A stretch of DNA of 64,000 nucleotides. Source: Nymphaea colorata (taxonomy: Eukaryota; Streptophyta; Magnoliopsida; Nymphaeales; Nymphaeaceae). This document shows positions 37,945 through 49,041 of this stretch, piece by piece (within the stretch, counting starts at the first letter, position 1; every line of letters begins with the position of its first letter). The notes beneath the pieces are model-generated. The model was not told where the DNA came from and did no database searches. It worked only from the letters and a program-made list of their open reading frames with translations. The stretch spans positions 24,060,302-24,124,301 of the forward strand of contig NC_045143.1 of assembly GCF_008831285.2 (NCBI RefSeq), in the 5' to 3' direction. Both the position numbers and the translations under genes were made by a program.

Positions 37945-39998
37945 CAGCAAGAACATTCTCTCACTGTGAGATTCTCTCATGGTGGGGGAGTTCAAAATGG
38001 TTTTAAGCTGGCTGTTTTGAAAGGAACATGGCCTTGAGGTCCTTTTCAAGATTTGATACGTGGGTTCATCTTTAAGAAAAACCGAGCTATGCATGCATTA
38101 TGCATTAACATGTACATTTAATCGTAGGTTTTTTCTAGCTGGACATCATTTTTAGCCATTAAACAAATAAAAATAAACCCTCCCACGAATTGCTGGAATT
38201 AAAATGAACTAACGAGAAGCCAAAATATATGAGAAATTGGTTAAAATCACCTACCTTGCGGTCGGTCTTGATACTTGATCTTTGTCTTCACTTGTTTTCT
38301 AAATCGAGCAATCCTAAGCAAGAATCCAAGGTTGGATTCGAGCTTAGCAAAGCTAGAAGTAGAATAGCTTGCTTGTTGGAATTTGTAGCAGGAAAGAAGA
38401 CTTCTCACCATGAAAATCCTAAGTAAGGGTTCACTTAAGCACCCTAACTTAGCAAAATCAATGGAGAGAATAGAAGAAAATCAAGAAAAAATGGGGAAGA
38501 GTACTAGGACGAATCTCTCCTCTCTTCCTTGACTTCTCCCTCGTAGCTCCTTGGCTGCAACACTTGATGGAATACCTCAAATTTTCGTCCCCCACCCCCC
38601 CCCCTTGGTGGCCAAGGGGAAGTTTATATAGAGGAGGAGGTGGGTTCAACCACCTCCTTTAATTTGCCTTGGAAGATTAATCAAGGCTTAGAGTGGTGAA
38701 AAATGGATTAAATGAGTTTTAATGGCTCTATTTAATCATTCTTAGCCCATTTGCACGAACTAGATGGGGTGGGCTAGGTGTGGTCAACCTTGGTTCAGAC
38801 CTAGCAGACCAACTTTGACAAAAATTTTGGACGAAAATGCTCTTGCATAGGGTTTTGCCTTATTTTATGTTTTTTTTTTTTTGAAATCAAGCTTGTTAGG
38901 TTCAAACCTAGTTTCTAAGCTCCAAATGCCATTGAATTATGATAATCTAATTTAAATTTGAATAAAATTTAAAAATTTTATCAAATTATGCTCGAAAAGG
39001 GTATTTCTGTCCATAATTTGATTGAAGACAGATTTCAACTGAATCAAACTTTCGTTTGAAAATTTGAATTTTAATTTGGTATTTGATTTATGAATTTGAC
39101 AAATCCAAATGTTTATTTGTCTTTCATAAACCAATTCGGACTTTGTAATCTCAATTTGACCATAGAAGGGCAAAATTGTCCAGATTGGTTAATTTCGACC
39201 AATTGGCCAAAGTCAAAGCTCATTTGTGAGTAGTTTGACTTTGTTTGAGGTAATTTGATAAATTTGAGCTAAGAAAGCTCTTAATTGAGCTAAATTGTAC
39301 TTTGACTGAGTTTAGTCAAAGTGGGTTTGGTTCGGTCAAAGTCTATTTTCGTCCATTAATTGGATCGTGAGACAGACCTACTTTTTTGCCAAGCTGAGCT
39401 CATGTTGACTGAGCCTAGTTAAGATTTGGGTGCACTAGGGTCGAACCTACTTGAATTAAGTGGGTTTGACCAGTCTAGTTATTGCTTTTCGAAGATTGAA
39501 AACTTTTTAAAGAGGACCTAGTTAAAGAAGAGAGAGATGCATAAATGTTTCTCTTTTCCTAGGTTTTTAGTTTTGATATCATTCATTTCTCCTTGAAAAT
39601 GATTTATTCATTTAATTGGGAGAAAACTTTTATTTATTTTTTTAAATAGGGGGTGTGACCCCTGGGGGGCTCCTGACCACACGGGCTAGGTGGGGCCCAC
39701 ACGTGGGTCCCACGTAGCATTCTAGACTGAATTAGATCCAATTCTTGGATCTAAGTCAAAATTTGAATTCTGCAATTGGATTTGGATTTCAAATGACATT
39801 TGTAATTGGATTTGGATTTCAAATCCTAATTTGGACATAGTTTGGACTCGTAATTCTACATTGGGATTTGTGTCACAAGTTAAATTCATGATTCGAATCC
39901 AAATTACATTTAGGTTTGAAATTGTAAAATTTCACAATTCTTTTGAGAAATTTTTACATTGCTTCGATTTTGATGTGGAAAATTTTGGGGTGTTAATA
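36074..39998 (-). repeat. 5' LTR of the Tat-type element (right copy)
   Basis: 3925 bp, matching 30197-34083 in order over its whole length. It differs mainly by a longer (TA)n run (37081-37137), a second (TA)n at 37914-37943, an interrupted C run near 38590-38604, and an extra gatttcaaatgacatttgta duplication near 39785-39806. TATA box at 38623-38630. The terminal dinucleotide has mutated from CA to TA (GTGTTAATA). Confidence 0.92.
37081..37137. repeat. (TA)n microsatellite expanded in one LTR
   Basis: About 28 TA units, against roughly 14 at the equivalent position of the other LTR (31214-31242). Since the LTRs were identical at insertion, the difference arose afterwards. Confidence 0.95.
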
Positions 39999-40003
39999 CA
40001 CAG

Positions 40004-40330
40004 AAACATTGAAATATCTGCATGTGGATGGGAAGTATGGCTTTAAGACACTATTAAATGCATTGAGTTGACGTTGCAAAAGAATTTGCATTTAAATATT
40101 TTCTTTATCGGTATCAAGAAAACAACAAAGAAGAGCCTATGTTTATGGTGAACTTACTTAGCACAAAAACATTGAAATATCTGCATGTGGATGGGAAGTA
40201 TGGCTCTAAGACACTATTAAACCCATTGAGTTGATGTTCTCTGCAAAAGACTTTGCATTTAAATATTTTCTATGTCGGTATCAAGAAAATTGTTTGCTAG
40301 GTTAGTTTAGAAGAGAAGACAGGTGAATTT
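40004..40330 (+). repeat. Direct repeat of about 145 bp in the inner hAT interior
   Basis: The phrase acattgaaatatctgcatgt...tggatgggaag...aatattttct occurs at 40007-40117 and 40168-40277. The preceding agagcctatgtttatggtga occurs at 30158 and 40134. The pre-insertion locus was therefore a tandem duplication into which the LTR element went. One frame reads EEPMFMVNLLSTETLKYLHV then DGKYGFKTLLNALS before a stop. It may be part of a captured exon, but I do not recognise it. Confidence 0.7.
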
Positions 40331-40544
40331 TGTGCCATAGTATCATTTTCCAATAGAAAGGGAAAATGTAAATCCAGCTGATGTCTTCAACTGTTGAATC
40401 ATCTCCAGCACCTTTATAAGGTCCAATGACAAGCAGCTAGGCACTCTGGCCTCTAGAGGAGAAAGCTACCTCCTTTGGAGACGTTACTCTTCCCACCAAT
40501 GTATCGGGTGAGCTCAACTTTGCAAATGGGTTCCTGTCAGTAAA

Positions 40545-40572
40545 CACACACACACACACACACACACATACA
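40545..40572. repeat. (CA)n and (CATA)n microsatellite
   Basis: About 12 CA units at 40545-40567 followed by ACATACATACATATACATATATAT. Confidence 0.9.
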
Positions 40573-40734
40573 TACATACATATACATATATATATCAGCT
40601 AAATAGCAGAATTTTATATTAATGAAGCATCTCTAAGAATATAACATATTCGTAACATAACGTGATTAGCAAAAGTAGAAGATTAAGAGGGGGAATAAAT
40701 CCCCAACATGATCACATAATATAGTTATACGATG

Positions 40735-40969
40735 AGTATCAAACAAGTTTGTCGAGTCTTAATCGAGTTGAGCTCGAGCTCAGCAAGCAACGGTGAGTAT
40801 CAAATGAGTTTGTCGAGCCTTAATCGAGTTGAGCTTGAGCTCAACATGTGACTGCTGAGTCGAGCTTGAGTTGCTATGGTCGAGCTATTCTCGAACTCGA
40901 GGTTTCCTTTAGTCGAGTCGAGTTCGAGCTGACTGAATTTGAGCTCGACTTGGCTCGTGTTCACCCCTA
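40735..40969. repeat. Right subterminal repeat cluster (CGAGCTCGAG-like)
   Basis: Mirrors the left end, with TTGAGCTCGAGCTCAGC, AGTCGAGCTTGAG, CTCGAACTCGAGG and GAGTCGAGTTCGAGC. It contains a local direct duplication of tatcaaa.aagtttgtcgag...ttaatcgagttgagc (40738-40774 and 40798-40834). Confidence 0.75.
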
Positions 40970-40977
40970 ATTTTATA

Positions 40978-42262
40978 CATGTACCTCCACCACATAATGC
41001 AAATAGTTTGTGTGAGGTTTTATTGGAATGCATCTCTAAATGGAACATTCAATCAAAGTTAATTTCTATTACTGCTGACAATTGTTTGATGAATGATAGT
41101 GTAATAACTACATTGAAAAGGAACTTAGGAAGAAGAAATCTTATTTCAGTGAAAGTGCAACATTTGCATATTCATTGTGGTGCATATTCTAAATCTTATG
41201 GTTCAAGATGGTATGCAGGATCTGCATGTTACAATTTCAAAAATTCGTGAAAGTGTTAAATATGTAAAGGGATTACCAATGCAATTACATTCCTTTAAAG
41301 ATTGTATAAGAATAGTGGGTTTGAATGGTACAAAGAAATTAACCTATGATGTTCCAACTCGATGGAACTCTATATATGTCATGTTGAGAGATATGTTGTT
41401 ATACAAAGATGCATTTCAACATTTAGCTTATGTAGATCCCAATTATATAAATTTACCTTTTGATGATGAATGGTCTTATGCAACTACCTTGTTCCAATTT
41501 TTCAAGTTATTCTATAATGTTACAAATATCTTCTCTGCCACTAGAAACGTAACAGCTAATGTGATTTTTGAACAAATACAGAAGGTACGCAACCATTTGC
41601 GTATACATCATGTGGGAGACAATGATTATATAAAGTCATTAGCATACAAAATGCAAGAATATTTTGAGAAGTATTGGAAAAATGACTACAACGTGCTCTT
41701 CGCAATTACATTTGTCTTATATCCTAGGTCCAAATTGGGATATTTGAAATATGTGCTTGACAGTTTCAAATGAAGTTGACGCAATGGTACAATATGAAAG
41801 AGTAGAGAGCCGTCTTCATGAATTGTATGCTGAATACAAATATGTGTATGGTACAAAGAATGAAGAAAATGAAAATGCAAACAACGCCATTGTGGAATTT
41901 GAAGAAGAAAGAGCTTTTCGAGAGATGTCTTCTTTACATATTACATGAGTTATGTGTCTCCTCAAGTACCTCGCATAGATCTGGAAGCATATTTAACTGA
42001 TCTAATAGAACAACCTCGGCCTAATGAAGACTTCAATATATTATCTTGGTGAAAGGCAAATGAAAGTAAATATAGAGTTTTATCCAAAATGGCTCGAGAT
42101 ATATTAGCAATCCCTATATCCACTGTTGCATGTGAGTCTGCATTCAGTACAGCTAGAAGAATAATTAATGATTATCGATGTTCAACCACTTTACAAACTG
42201 TTGAAGCACTAGTTTGTACACATAGTAGGATTCGTGATGAAGACAATTCATGCGAAACGTAA
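40978..42262 (+). pseudogene. hAT transposase, catalytic and dimerisation part, frameshifted
   Basis: The reading resumes right after the target duplication: VPPPHNANSLCEVLLECISK...ISITADNCLMND, the hAT core region with the conserved Asp-Asn. A frame change near 41190 leads to HILNLMVQDGM...RESVKYVK. Next comes a long open stretch (41177-41773) with TYDVPTRWNSIYVMLRDML, a hallmark of plant hAT transposases, and FFKLFYNVTNIFSAT. A stop and frame change at 41773 precede the acidic NEENENANN part. The C-terminal dimerisation motif (PISTVACESAFSTARRIIN) is at about 42110-42165, with the final TAA at 42260. An in-frame stop (ILSW.KANES) also interrupts it. Function is lost, but every landmark is present. 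Confidence 0.92.
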
Positions 42263-43077
42263 TATGTTCATTGTTTGAAAATAATTTTTTAATGATTCCT
42301 TTTGTTTTTCATGATATACTAACGTCATTGATGATGTGTTTTTTGTAGTTTTGAAGATAGGGATGAATCTTCTGGTGACAAATGACAAATGATAATTCAA
42401 TGCATGATTCATATTTCATTGTGGTAAATCTTTTGTATTTTGTGTGTTTTAGTTTACTATCTAATATTTGTTACATGTTATTTTTATTTACTTTTCTAGA
42501 CTAACCATTGAAAGTATTTTGCAGGATAATGGAAGAAATGAAGTCATATAGAAGTCTTAATGAAAGTCAAAGTTTAAATGTGTTTTGTTAAACTATGATG
42601 TAATTTTGTTCATGGTTGAGGAACAAAAGTTTCTTAATATATGTCATTAGTCTTGTGGATTGCACTTTGTCTAATATTTTTACGTTGGGGAGGTTGTTTT
42701 TTTCTTCTTCTTTTTTTGTTAATGGTGTATCAAATGAATATATCTTATGCTCTTGCAAAATTCAGTTTTTGACTACCTTATTCCTGTTGAGCTAATCAGC
42801 ATGACCTTAGTGTCTTTCATGCATGAATCTCTAGACCCTTTCATGGTTTGTCAAGCCTTGAGATGCCTCGTAATTTATATTGTTGCATAAACCTGTTTTA
42901 CATTGTCTCATTATTAGTTTATGCATATGCAATTGCAGATATTTGTCAAGGAACTTCATCTTTTCTGTTTTAGATGAGTTGCCCACAGAATTAACTTCTT
43001 GCTTCTTTGTCATGGTTGACCTTGTATACTGAGCTTTATTTTAGTTTCATTCCTATAAACTGAGTTTTATGTGATTG
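42263..43077 (+). other. 3' region of the outer hAT without recognised gene
   Basis: AT-rich, intron-like or untranslated sequence downstream of the transposase stop. No open frame with a domain was found. The minus-strand frame 42831-43013 is not supported. Confidence 0.5.
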
Positions 43078-43370
43078 CTTGCCAACAAATTTCTCCATAA
43101 AGCATACCAAGGAGATTTTTGCTCAAATGTCGCTTGAACAACAAAGTAACTCTTTGAAACTCAAATGGTATGTAATGGCAAGTTGGATGTTACCGTGCAG
43201 ATGGCCGCGCCAAATTTATATGTGGTTGGGGCCCTTTTTTGCTTGCTAACAATTTGGAGGAAGGAGATGTGTGTGTTTTTGAGTTAACTCATGGGACTCT
43301 GCGATGGATGTACATATTTTCAGGGTGGTGGATGAAATTACTGCACCCTTTTCAAGTTTTTGCTCATGTA
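43078..43370 (+). pseudogene. Captured B3 DNA-binding domain fragment (decayed)
   Basis: Conceptual reading across two stops and one frame change gives the ordered landmarks of a plant B3 domain. They are LPTNFSIKHTKEIF (43079-43120), then [20 protein letters not shown] (about 43168-43227), [17 protein letters not shown] (about 43228-43280) and, after a frame change near 43300, [14 protein letters not shown] (about 43305-43345). [13 protein letters not shown] and HIFRVV are the C-terminal signature of REM/VRN1-like B3 proteins. It lies between the hAT transposase stop and the hAT right terminus, so it travelled, or was trapped, inside the transposon. No intact B3 gene exists in the window. 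Confidence 0.8.
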
Positions 43371-43796
43371 CTTTTGTCCCCAGTTCAGCTGAAAGTGATT
43401 AGCTTCTGTTATAGTACTTTTTGTGCTAGTTATGTTCATCCTTTGTATTAATGGCCAGGACGACTTGAACATCTTTCGGTTTTTGCCTTCATGGGGTATT
43501 AGTATTACCCAACTAATGTGATATTTTTGACGTTCACAAAAACTCAATTTCAAGCATTTCAAATTTATAGCGCAGTTTTTTTTCTTTGCAAGGAAACAAT
43601 AGCTAAAAGGCTTTGCTTAAAAACACAAAAAATAGTGTATGCCCAAAAAAGCCCGGCGCGACAAGACCATGCCCGGCCCAGCCTGGCAATAATCGAGTCA
43701 GGCCGGGTCTTGGGCTTGCCCGATGGCAATAACGGGCTTGCATTTGGGCATTCTTTCAAGTCGGGCCAGCCTGGCCTGGCCCGACGCCCAGCCCTA
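43371..43796 (+). other. Right end of the outer hAT (GGGCC-rich subterminal region)
   Basis: From about 43645 the sequence turns GC-rich with GCCCGGCC, GGCCGGGTC and GGGCCAGCC words, matching the style of the left end, and finishes CGACGCCCAGCCCTA. The overlapping frames on both strands are not genes. Confidence 0.7.
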
Positions 43797-44799
43797 AGTA
43801 GAATTGATAGAAACTTGAGTAGAACTTTCACTGAACTTTGTGACTAAACATCAATAAAGATTCAACAAAGGTATTATTGATGTTATCAGTATGGACCAAC
43901 CCATTAGATTTTAGCTTAAGTATAAACTGATCTCGACTTGCATTCATTTTTTTGTTACAAAAAATAATTTTTATTGATGTTTATGCTAATGGAGTGTAGA
44001 TGAAAATCTTTACTGACATTTTGCTTAACATCATTGTCAATATAGAAACAAAGGTTGAAATCACTATATTTAATCTTAGACATGGTCGTTAAGGCCCTAC
44101 ACTATTATGTCACGCATGGTATTTCATGAATTGTATGCAATAGCTTGCAGCTAAGACAAACCAACCCTACAATTGCCCAAGGGGTACAAAGTTGATCAAT
44201 TCGGTTGGGTGGGTGCATTGTTTATAGTTCGACTCTCATGGATACTATGTTTTTATAATAAAAAAGGTGGCGAGGACATTGTATTAGCTTATGCACATTG
44301 AGCCCACAAGGATAAGGAGAATGGGGGGACCCTCACGCTTTTTTCCAAGTGGTGCATCACAACTATTGCTCACTAAAAAATGAACCTTGCAATTGCTGGC
44401 CATTCATTGGCTTTCACCATTAGTTTGTGACTGCCACCTTGTCAGGGTTCAAATTGACCCTTTCCTTGGTATGAGGTGGCTCAGGTAACTTGCATTATGA
44501 TGGATAGATTGTACACATTGTAGAGAATTTCACTCATGCTTTTAGAATATTAGAGTAAGAGCTCATACTTATGTGTATTTTCTTCACAAACTTCTTTGTG
44601 TGTAGTTCAGGGCAAAATGGAGCTAATGCAAAGATTTTAAGCAAGATTTCTGCTCCAAAAGTTTGCATCCCAATTCCAACAAATGAACAAAGGGACTAAG
44701 CTCCAAAATCCATTTCATCAAGGAAGATCCACTCTTGGGATCGGAAACCGAAAGGAAGGTATTTACTTGCTCCCAAACCACTCCAGGAGCAACTGCCTT

Positions 44800-45010
44800 A
44801 TTTTCTCTCTCCTCACTTCCTTGCACCCCTTCTAACCTACACCATCGAAAAGCTCTATGTAAGGCATGCTCTACCTTACAACTATAAAAGATCAACTCTT
44901 TCCCAATTGCCTCCAAACACTAATTAAGACCCATCCTCATCTTTCCTTTTTTTTTTTTGTTGTTTAAACCTACCTATCCTCCCTTTTCAACTTTGGAGGC
45001 CCTAATCAAG
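44800..45010 (+). other. Leader-like exon candidate with conserved splice donor (U3)
   Basis: Counterpart of 4430-4675. It ends TTTGGAGGCCCTAATCAAG followed by GTAGTT. No downstream coding exon was found. Confidence 0.3.
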
Positions 45011-46129
45011 GTAGTTGGCTGTCATTTACCTGGCATAGGTTCAAAATTTTTATGCAGCATTAGGTATATTAGGTTAAAGTATCTTATATTTTTTTAATTG
45101 AAATTAAAATATCTACCTAAAGTTTCAATTGGGTTAAGATTCAAACTTGATATTATTGTTAGACCAGATTCTTGGTTAGGATTTCTCTCACTGGCTAGAT
45201 GTACTTCAAATCTTTCTATAGTTCTAGAAATAGATCAGCATGGTTTGGCTTTAAGCCTAACCTTCGAATCTAATTGGATCCAATTATCTCATCTGATTAA
45301 CCAACTAATTGTTGATTAGGCTATGGTTTTAAGATTTAAGACTAAAGCTTGATTATATTAGGGTTGTCAGTTGCAGATTAGGGTTCTCCTTGTGTTTGCT
45401 TGTTAAAAAATAGTTGCTTGGATGAGTGATTTTTTTTTTCTGATCTAGGTAACCAATTTAGGCTTCGATCTTATTCCTAGCTGTGATTATGGTATTGAAT
45501 ATTCAATAAGTGAAATCCAATGCAGGGGATTTTATAGAATAATTATGTTTGTGCTTAGGTTCACTTAGGGCTTCGCAATAAGGTTCTAATCAGCAAGGTA
45601 GAAATTGGCCTTCATTAACAAACTGAAGCTTGTAAGCGTAAATCGGTGTAGGCGTTTTATTAGGTCTAACTGCATTTCCGGTCACTATTTGCTTTGATTG
45701 AGCGAACCACGTTGGTCATTTACTACTGAAAACACCATTTTCGTAAACCAGCGGCATGATTTAAAGGAAGTTAGGATTTTACAAGAATAATTAAAATTTG
45801 TCACATTGGAGATGGAAGTTGGAGGGCAGCCGACATATAGCAGCCGAATGCTTTGCATTTCAATTTCATTAAGATTTGTAATGAAACTTTTATTTAGTTC
45901 AAACTATTGTAATAAGATCGTAACGCTGGTGTTGACATTTTCCTTTCAAGGTAATGAGGTTTTTTATTCTGTGTTCGAATCTTAAAACTGTTTCGCTTGA
46001 ATTAGTCGTAAAAATTTGAGTCCCATCGGTGGTCATCTTGTGCATATACAAATAATTAAAAACTAATATAGACTAACAGGAAAATAAATTGGGTAATTAA
46101 CGAGATTCGTGGTCTCCTTTTTATCCATT

Positions 46130-46451
46130 GTCAAACAGCATTTCCCGGCTGATAGATATCTCGAATAAGACCTTACAAAATCAGGGTGAATTCATCCATT
46201 TTCATCTTCTATATCTATAAATAATTAGCAATAAATAAACTAATTGATGCATAAAAATAGGAAATTACCGAGATTCATGATCTAACTTTTGTCAAACAGC
46301 ATTTCCCGGCTGATAGATATCTCGAATAAGACCTTACAAAATCAGGGTGAATTCATCCATTTTCATCTTCTATATCTATAAATAATTAGCAATAAATAAA
46401 CTAATTGATACATAAAAATAGAAAATTACCGAGATTCATGTTCTAACTTTT
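46130..46451. repeat. 161-bp tandem duplication in U3
   Basis: The text gtcaaacagcatttcccggc through cgagattcatg.tctaactt occurs twice in direct succession, starting at 46130 and 46291, with very few differences. U1 has one copy (5624 onward), interrupted by the MITE. This is a recent local event in U3. Confidence 0.92.
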
Positions 46452-46949
46452 GTGAGGCAACACAATGTACAGTTCTTTCACGACAATGACGATCAATTAT
46501 GGTAACTTTACTGCAATTACACATTAGCTTAAGCATGTGCTTCACGTAACTTTTTTCGCCCTCAATGTCCTTTCGTCCATTGGTCTCACTGTCGTTACTT
46601 GGGAGTCCCAACCATCGAGCAGTGTAGTTCATAAAGAACTTAAGCAGTTAAGACACAACCATACATGTAATACTTTAGTTCATCAATATATCATTAGAGA
46701 TAGAGATTAAGAAAAAGTTCGCTAAACAAAAACATTAACCGAGAAAGAAAAACGCGCTTCAAACCAAGTCAGGTTAAAAGACTATCAACTGAAAGCAAAA
46801 CAAAAAAGAACAAAGAAAGAGTGTTTATAGTTCGTCCCTCCAAAGCCTAATTCCCCAGGGTGAAAGGTTGTCAGGAAAGGACATCAAAATCCTTCCTCCA
46901 TCCACACCCCCTAAGACGCAACAAGCAATGGAGTCTAGTGACACAGCGC

Positions 46950-49041
46950 TTACTTTGATCTCTGTCTCATCTTTCGGCGCTTGCGCTTGAGGCGCCTCAT
47001 TCGCTTCTTCTTCCACTGCACCAACAAAAGGAACAAAAGAACATGTTCAACGACCTTACTTGCCAAATTCAAACAAGGAAAAAAATGCATTCTACAAGTT
47101 ACAACCTCAAAATGCGGTGACACCTAAAAAAACGAGGCACCAAAAGGTGGAACATGGCTAGAAACAATTCAGATTATCCAGGGGAGATGCTTGGGTTAAG
47201 TCAGATGTGATGTATGAGAGAAACTAGTTGTATCATGTATGTAGATCAACATAAATCTCAAAATTTTAAGAAATGATAACTCAAAAAAGTAAAACATACA
47301 ACTAGTGCTATTATGTAGATCAACATAACTCTCAAAAATTTTAGAAGAGAGTTAAAAGTAAAAGATACAACAATTGTTATAAGAGTTAGCCTTAATGCGC
47401 TACAGATCTTTTTTCTTATTCCAATTCAAGCCAATGCATCGACCTAACAGATTCAGTGGTTTCACGTGCAATGTTTTGAGATATTAAGAACTTTTCAACA
47501 TATTTTAAAATTTTATTGTTAATTATCCTGTTATACATTTTTCCAATTTAATTTTTTTTGAAAGGGATTTTAATGTTTTTCACTGATTCACAAACAGTGC
47601 AGCTGAATCACTGAATTCTGACTTCTGTAGTTATACCAAAAATGCATTAGCTCAAGGATCAAAGAAATCGATATTGCGAGACTTACCTAAATGCCACGGG
47701 ACCATTAACAAGGAAATAAAATATAATTAACTTAATGTCATAAATTTCGGCAAAAATTTAAAAGGGCTGAAATATATTGGCCAACACAAATTCCTTTCTT
47801 TTGGCAATTTATTGGCCAACATGAGTTCCTTTCACAAATTTAAGAACAGCATCAATGGACAACCAAGTTCTTCTTTGGGTAAGAACATAAATTCAAGTTA
47901 TGTAACCAAAACAAAGACATTAAACACGAAAAAAAACAAAAAAATAAAATAAAATAAAAAACTTGATTTTATGAGACATAAGAGGCCATCAGAGTCATTG
48001 AAGATGAACAACATGCCAAGTCTAAATAAGGAGAGGTTTCATTTGTTATTCATTACAATCTTCGTTATTGCAGACCTCAAACCACCATTTCGTTTTTCCA
48101 TTTTGAAATTGCAAACAGTAATTTGGACTATACACAACCCTAAACTAATAGAAGGTTGCAGGATTCAACAAAACATTTGAACCCAGAGACAGAACTGTAA
48201 CCGTGCCATTAATGGTTTTTAGTCCACTTACATGGGCTTCTGGAAAAAAAATACAACCACAATATAACACAAAAACAATTGAGAGTTAGTTTATCCACCA
48301 GAGAAAGAACAAGCTAAAGCAATGTCTACAAATCAGCGAAGTCGAAAAGACATAAGACTTCTACGACATTAAGATTCGGTCAAACCAGACAATCAATAAA
48401 TGCAGGCCGTGAAACCGCATTACGCTTGTGAACGTGAATACTCTTTCTTGGGGGTTTTCAGGCGAGTCCAAGAAAGAAACATTGAGAAGGAAAACTTAAA
48501 ACGGATTCAAAGGATAGACCGAATATGTGTCAGAAAGCAATTGCAGTGCACGCAGAAAGAACACAGAGAAAAAGCATTATCCTAGACCAGGCGAAATATT
48601 AACTGAACCCTTTCGGGAATCTCTAAACCAGTAATACAGTAACTTGCAACAACTGGAAATCGAGCCACCTAGAATCAATAATAGAATCAAATCTAGAAAA
48701 ACAAATGAGCAAACAGAACGGCAGCCTACAGATCTTCGTCACCTATAAAGAAGCTTCTCGCTTGCAACCAGTAGCACGAATAAGCTTCAAGGTTTAGAAA
48801 TCACCGTCTCCGACTAAAATCAGTTCAAAAACACACAAGATAAATACATCCCTCCAGAGTCCCTAGGAATCATGAACCCCATCTACCGAACTCCATGGCC
48901 TCATGAGAGAAACACCAAAGTTACGATTTCTACCGTTCGTACAGATAGAAAAGAAAAAGGGACATGGAAACCCAAAACCACCGTGTTGAGCGGTAAACAG
49001 GAACGAATTGGATGAGATAGGAAACTGACCTTCGCTCTCAT
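46950..49041 (-). CDS. RPL41: Ribosomal protein eL41 (60S subunit), copy 2, two exons
   Basis: Second complete RPL41 gene. Exon 1 is 49030-49041 (ATG AGA GCG AAG, MRAK). Exon 2 is 46950-47015, from WKKKRMRR to MRQRSK and a TAA. The protein is identical to copy 1; the only coding difference I see is a silent one in an Arg codon (CGA for CGG). The intron (47016-49029, 2014 bp) has the same GTCAGT donor and GCAG acceptor, and is shorter than in copy 1, mainly by loss of a segment matching about 7290-7640. Identical protein with a drifting intron suggests purifying selection or recent duplication. Its promoter keeps both a TATA box and a full telo-box, so this copy may be the better expressed one. 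Confidence 0.93.

Larger units (their letters stand above)
30197..39998 (-). mobile_element. Ty3/gypsy Tat-type LTR retrotransposon, internally deleted
   Basis: Two direct repeats of about 3.9 kb (30197-34083 and 36074-39998) bound a 2.0-kb internal region, all flanked by the 5-bp duplication CACAG (30192-30196 and 39999-40003). On the minus strand each LTR starts TGTTAACACCCC (TGTA/TATTAAC in the outer copy) and ends with AACA. The internal region keeps only the second half of integrase, its C-terminal domain, a long 3' region and the polypurine tract. Primer-binding site, gag, protease, RT and RNase H are gone. The C-terminal sequence (MHNALWAYRTTIRTPT, later KGKWAPNWEGPYVV) is typical of the Tat/Retand/Ogre branch. 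By eye the LTRs are very similar, so the insertion is comparatively young. Confidence 0.92.
28151..40969. mobile_element. Inner non-autonomous hAT-like element inserted in the transposase gene
   Basis: Termini TAGGGATGAACAACA (left) and TAGGGGTGAACACGA (right, minus strand) form inverted repeats. The flanking 8-bp duplications are ATTTTGTA (28143-28150) and ATTTTATA (40970-40977), one mismatch. The transposase reading resumes exactly beyond the right duplication. Both ends carry clusters of CGAGCTCGAG-like words. Without the LTR retrotransposon inside it, the element is about 3.0 kb. It encodes no transposase; the interior looks like captured non-TE sequence with leader-like and exon-like pieces. 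Confidence 0.9.
25699..43796 (+). mobile_element. Outer hAT transposon (degenerate, with nested insertions)
   Basis: The left terminus TAAGCCTGGGCACCG and the right terminus, read on the minus strand as TAGGGCTGGGCGTCGG, form imperfect terminal inverted repeats. The flanking 8-bp target duplications AGTAAAAT (25691-25698) and AGTAGAAT (43797-43804) differ at one base. Both ends are rich in GGGCC/CCCGGCC words. Inside are a leader-like 5' region, a split hAT transposase pseudogene, a nested hAT-like element (28151-40969) and a decayed B3 domain. Removing the nested element leaves about 5.3 kb, a normal size for an autonomous plant hAT. Confidence 0.9.
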
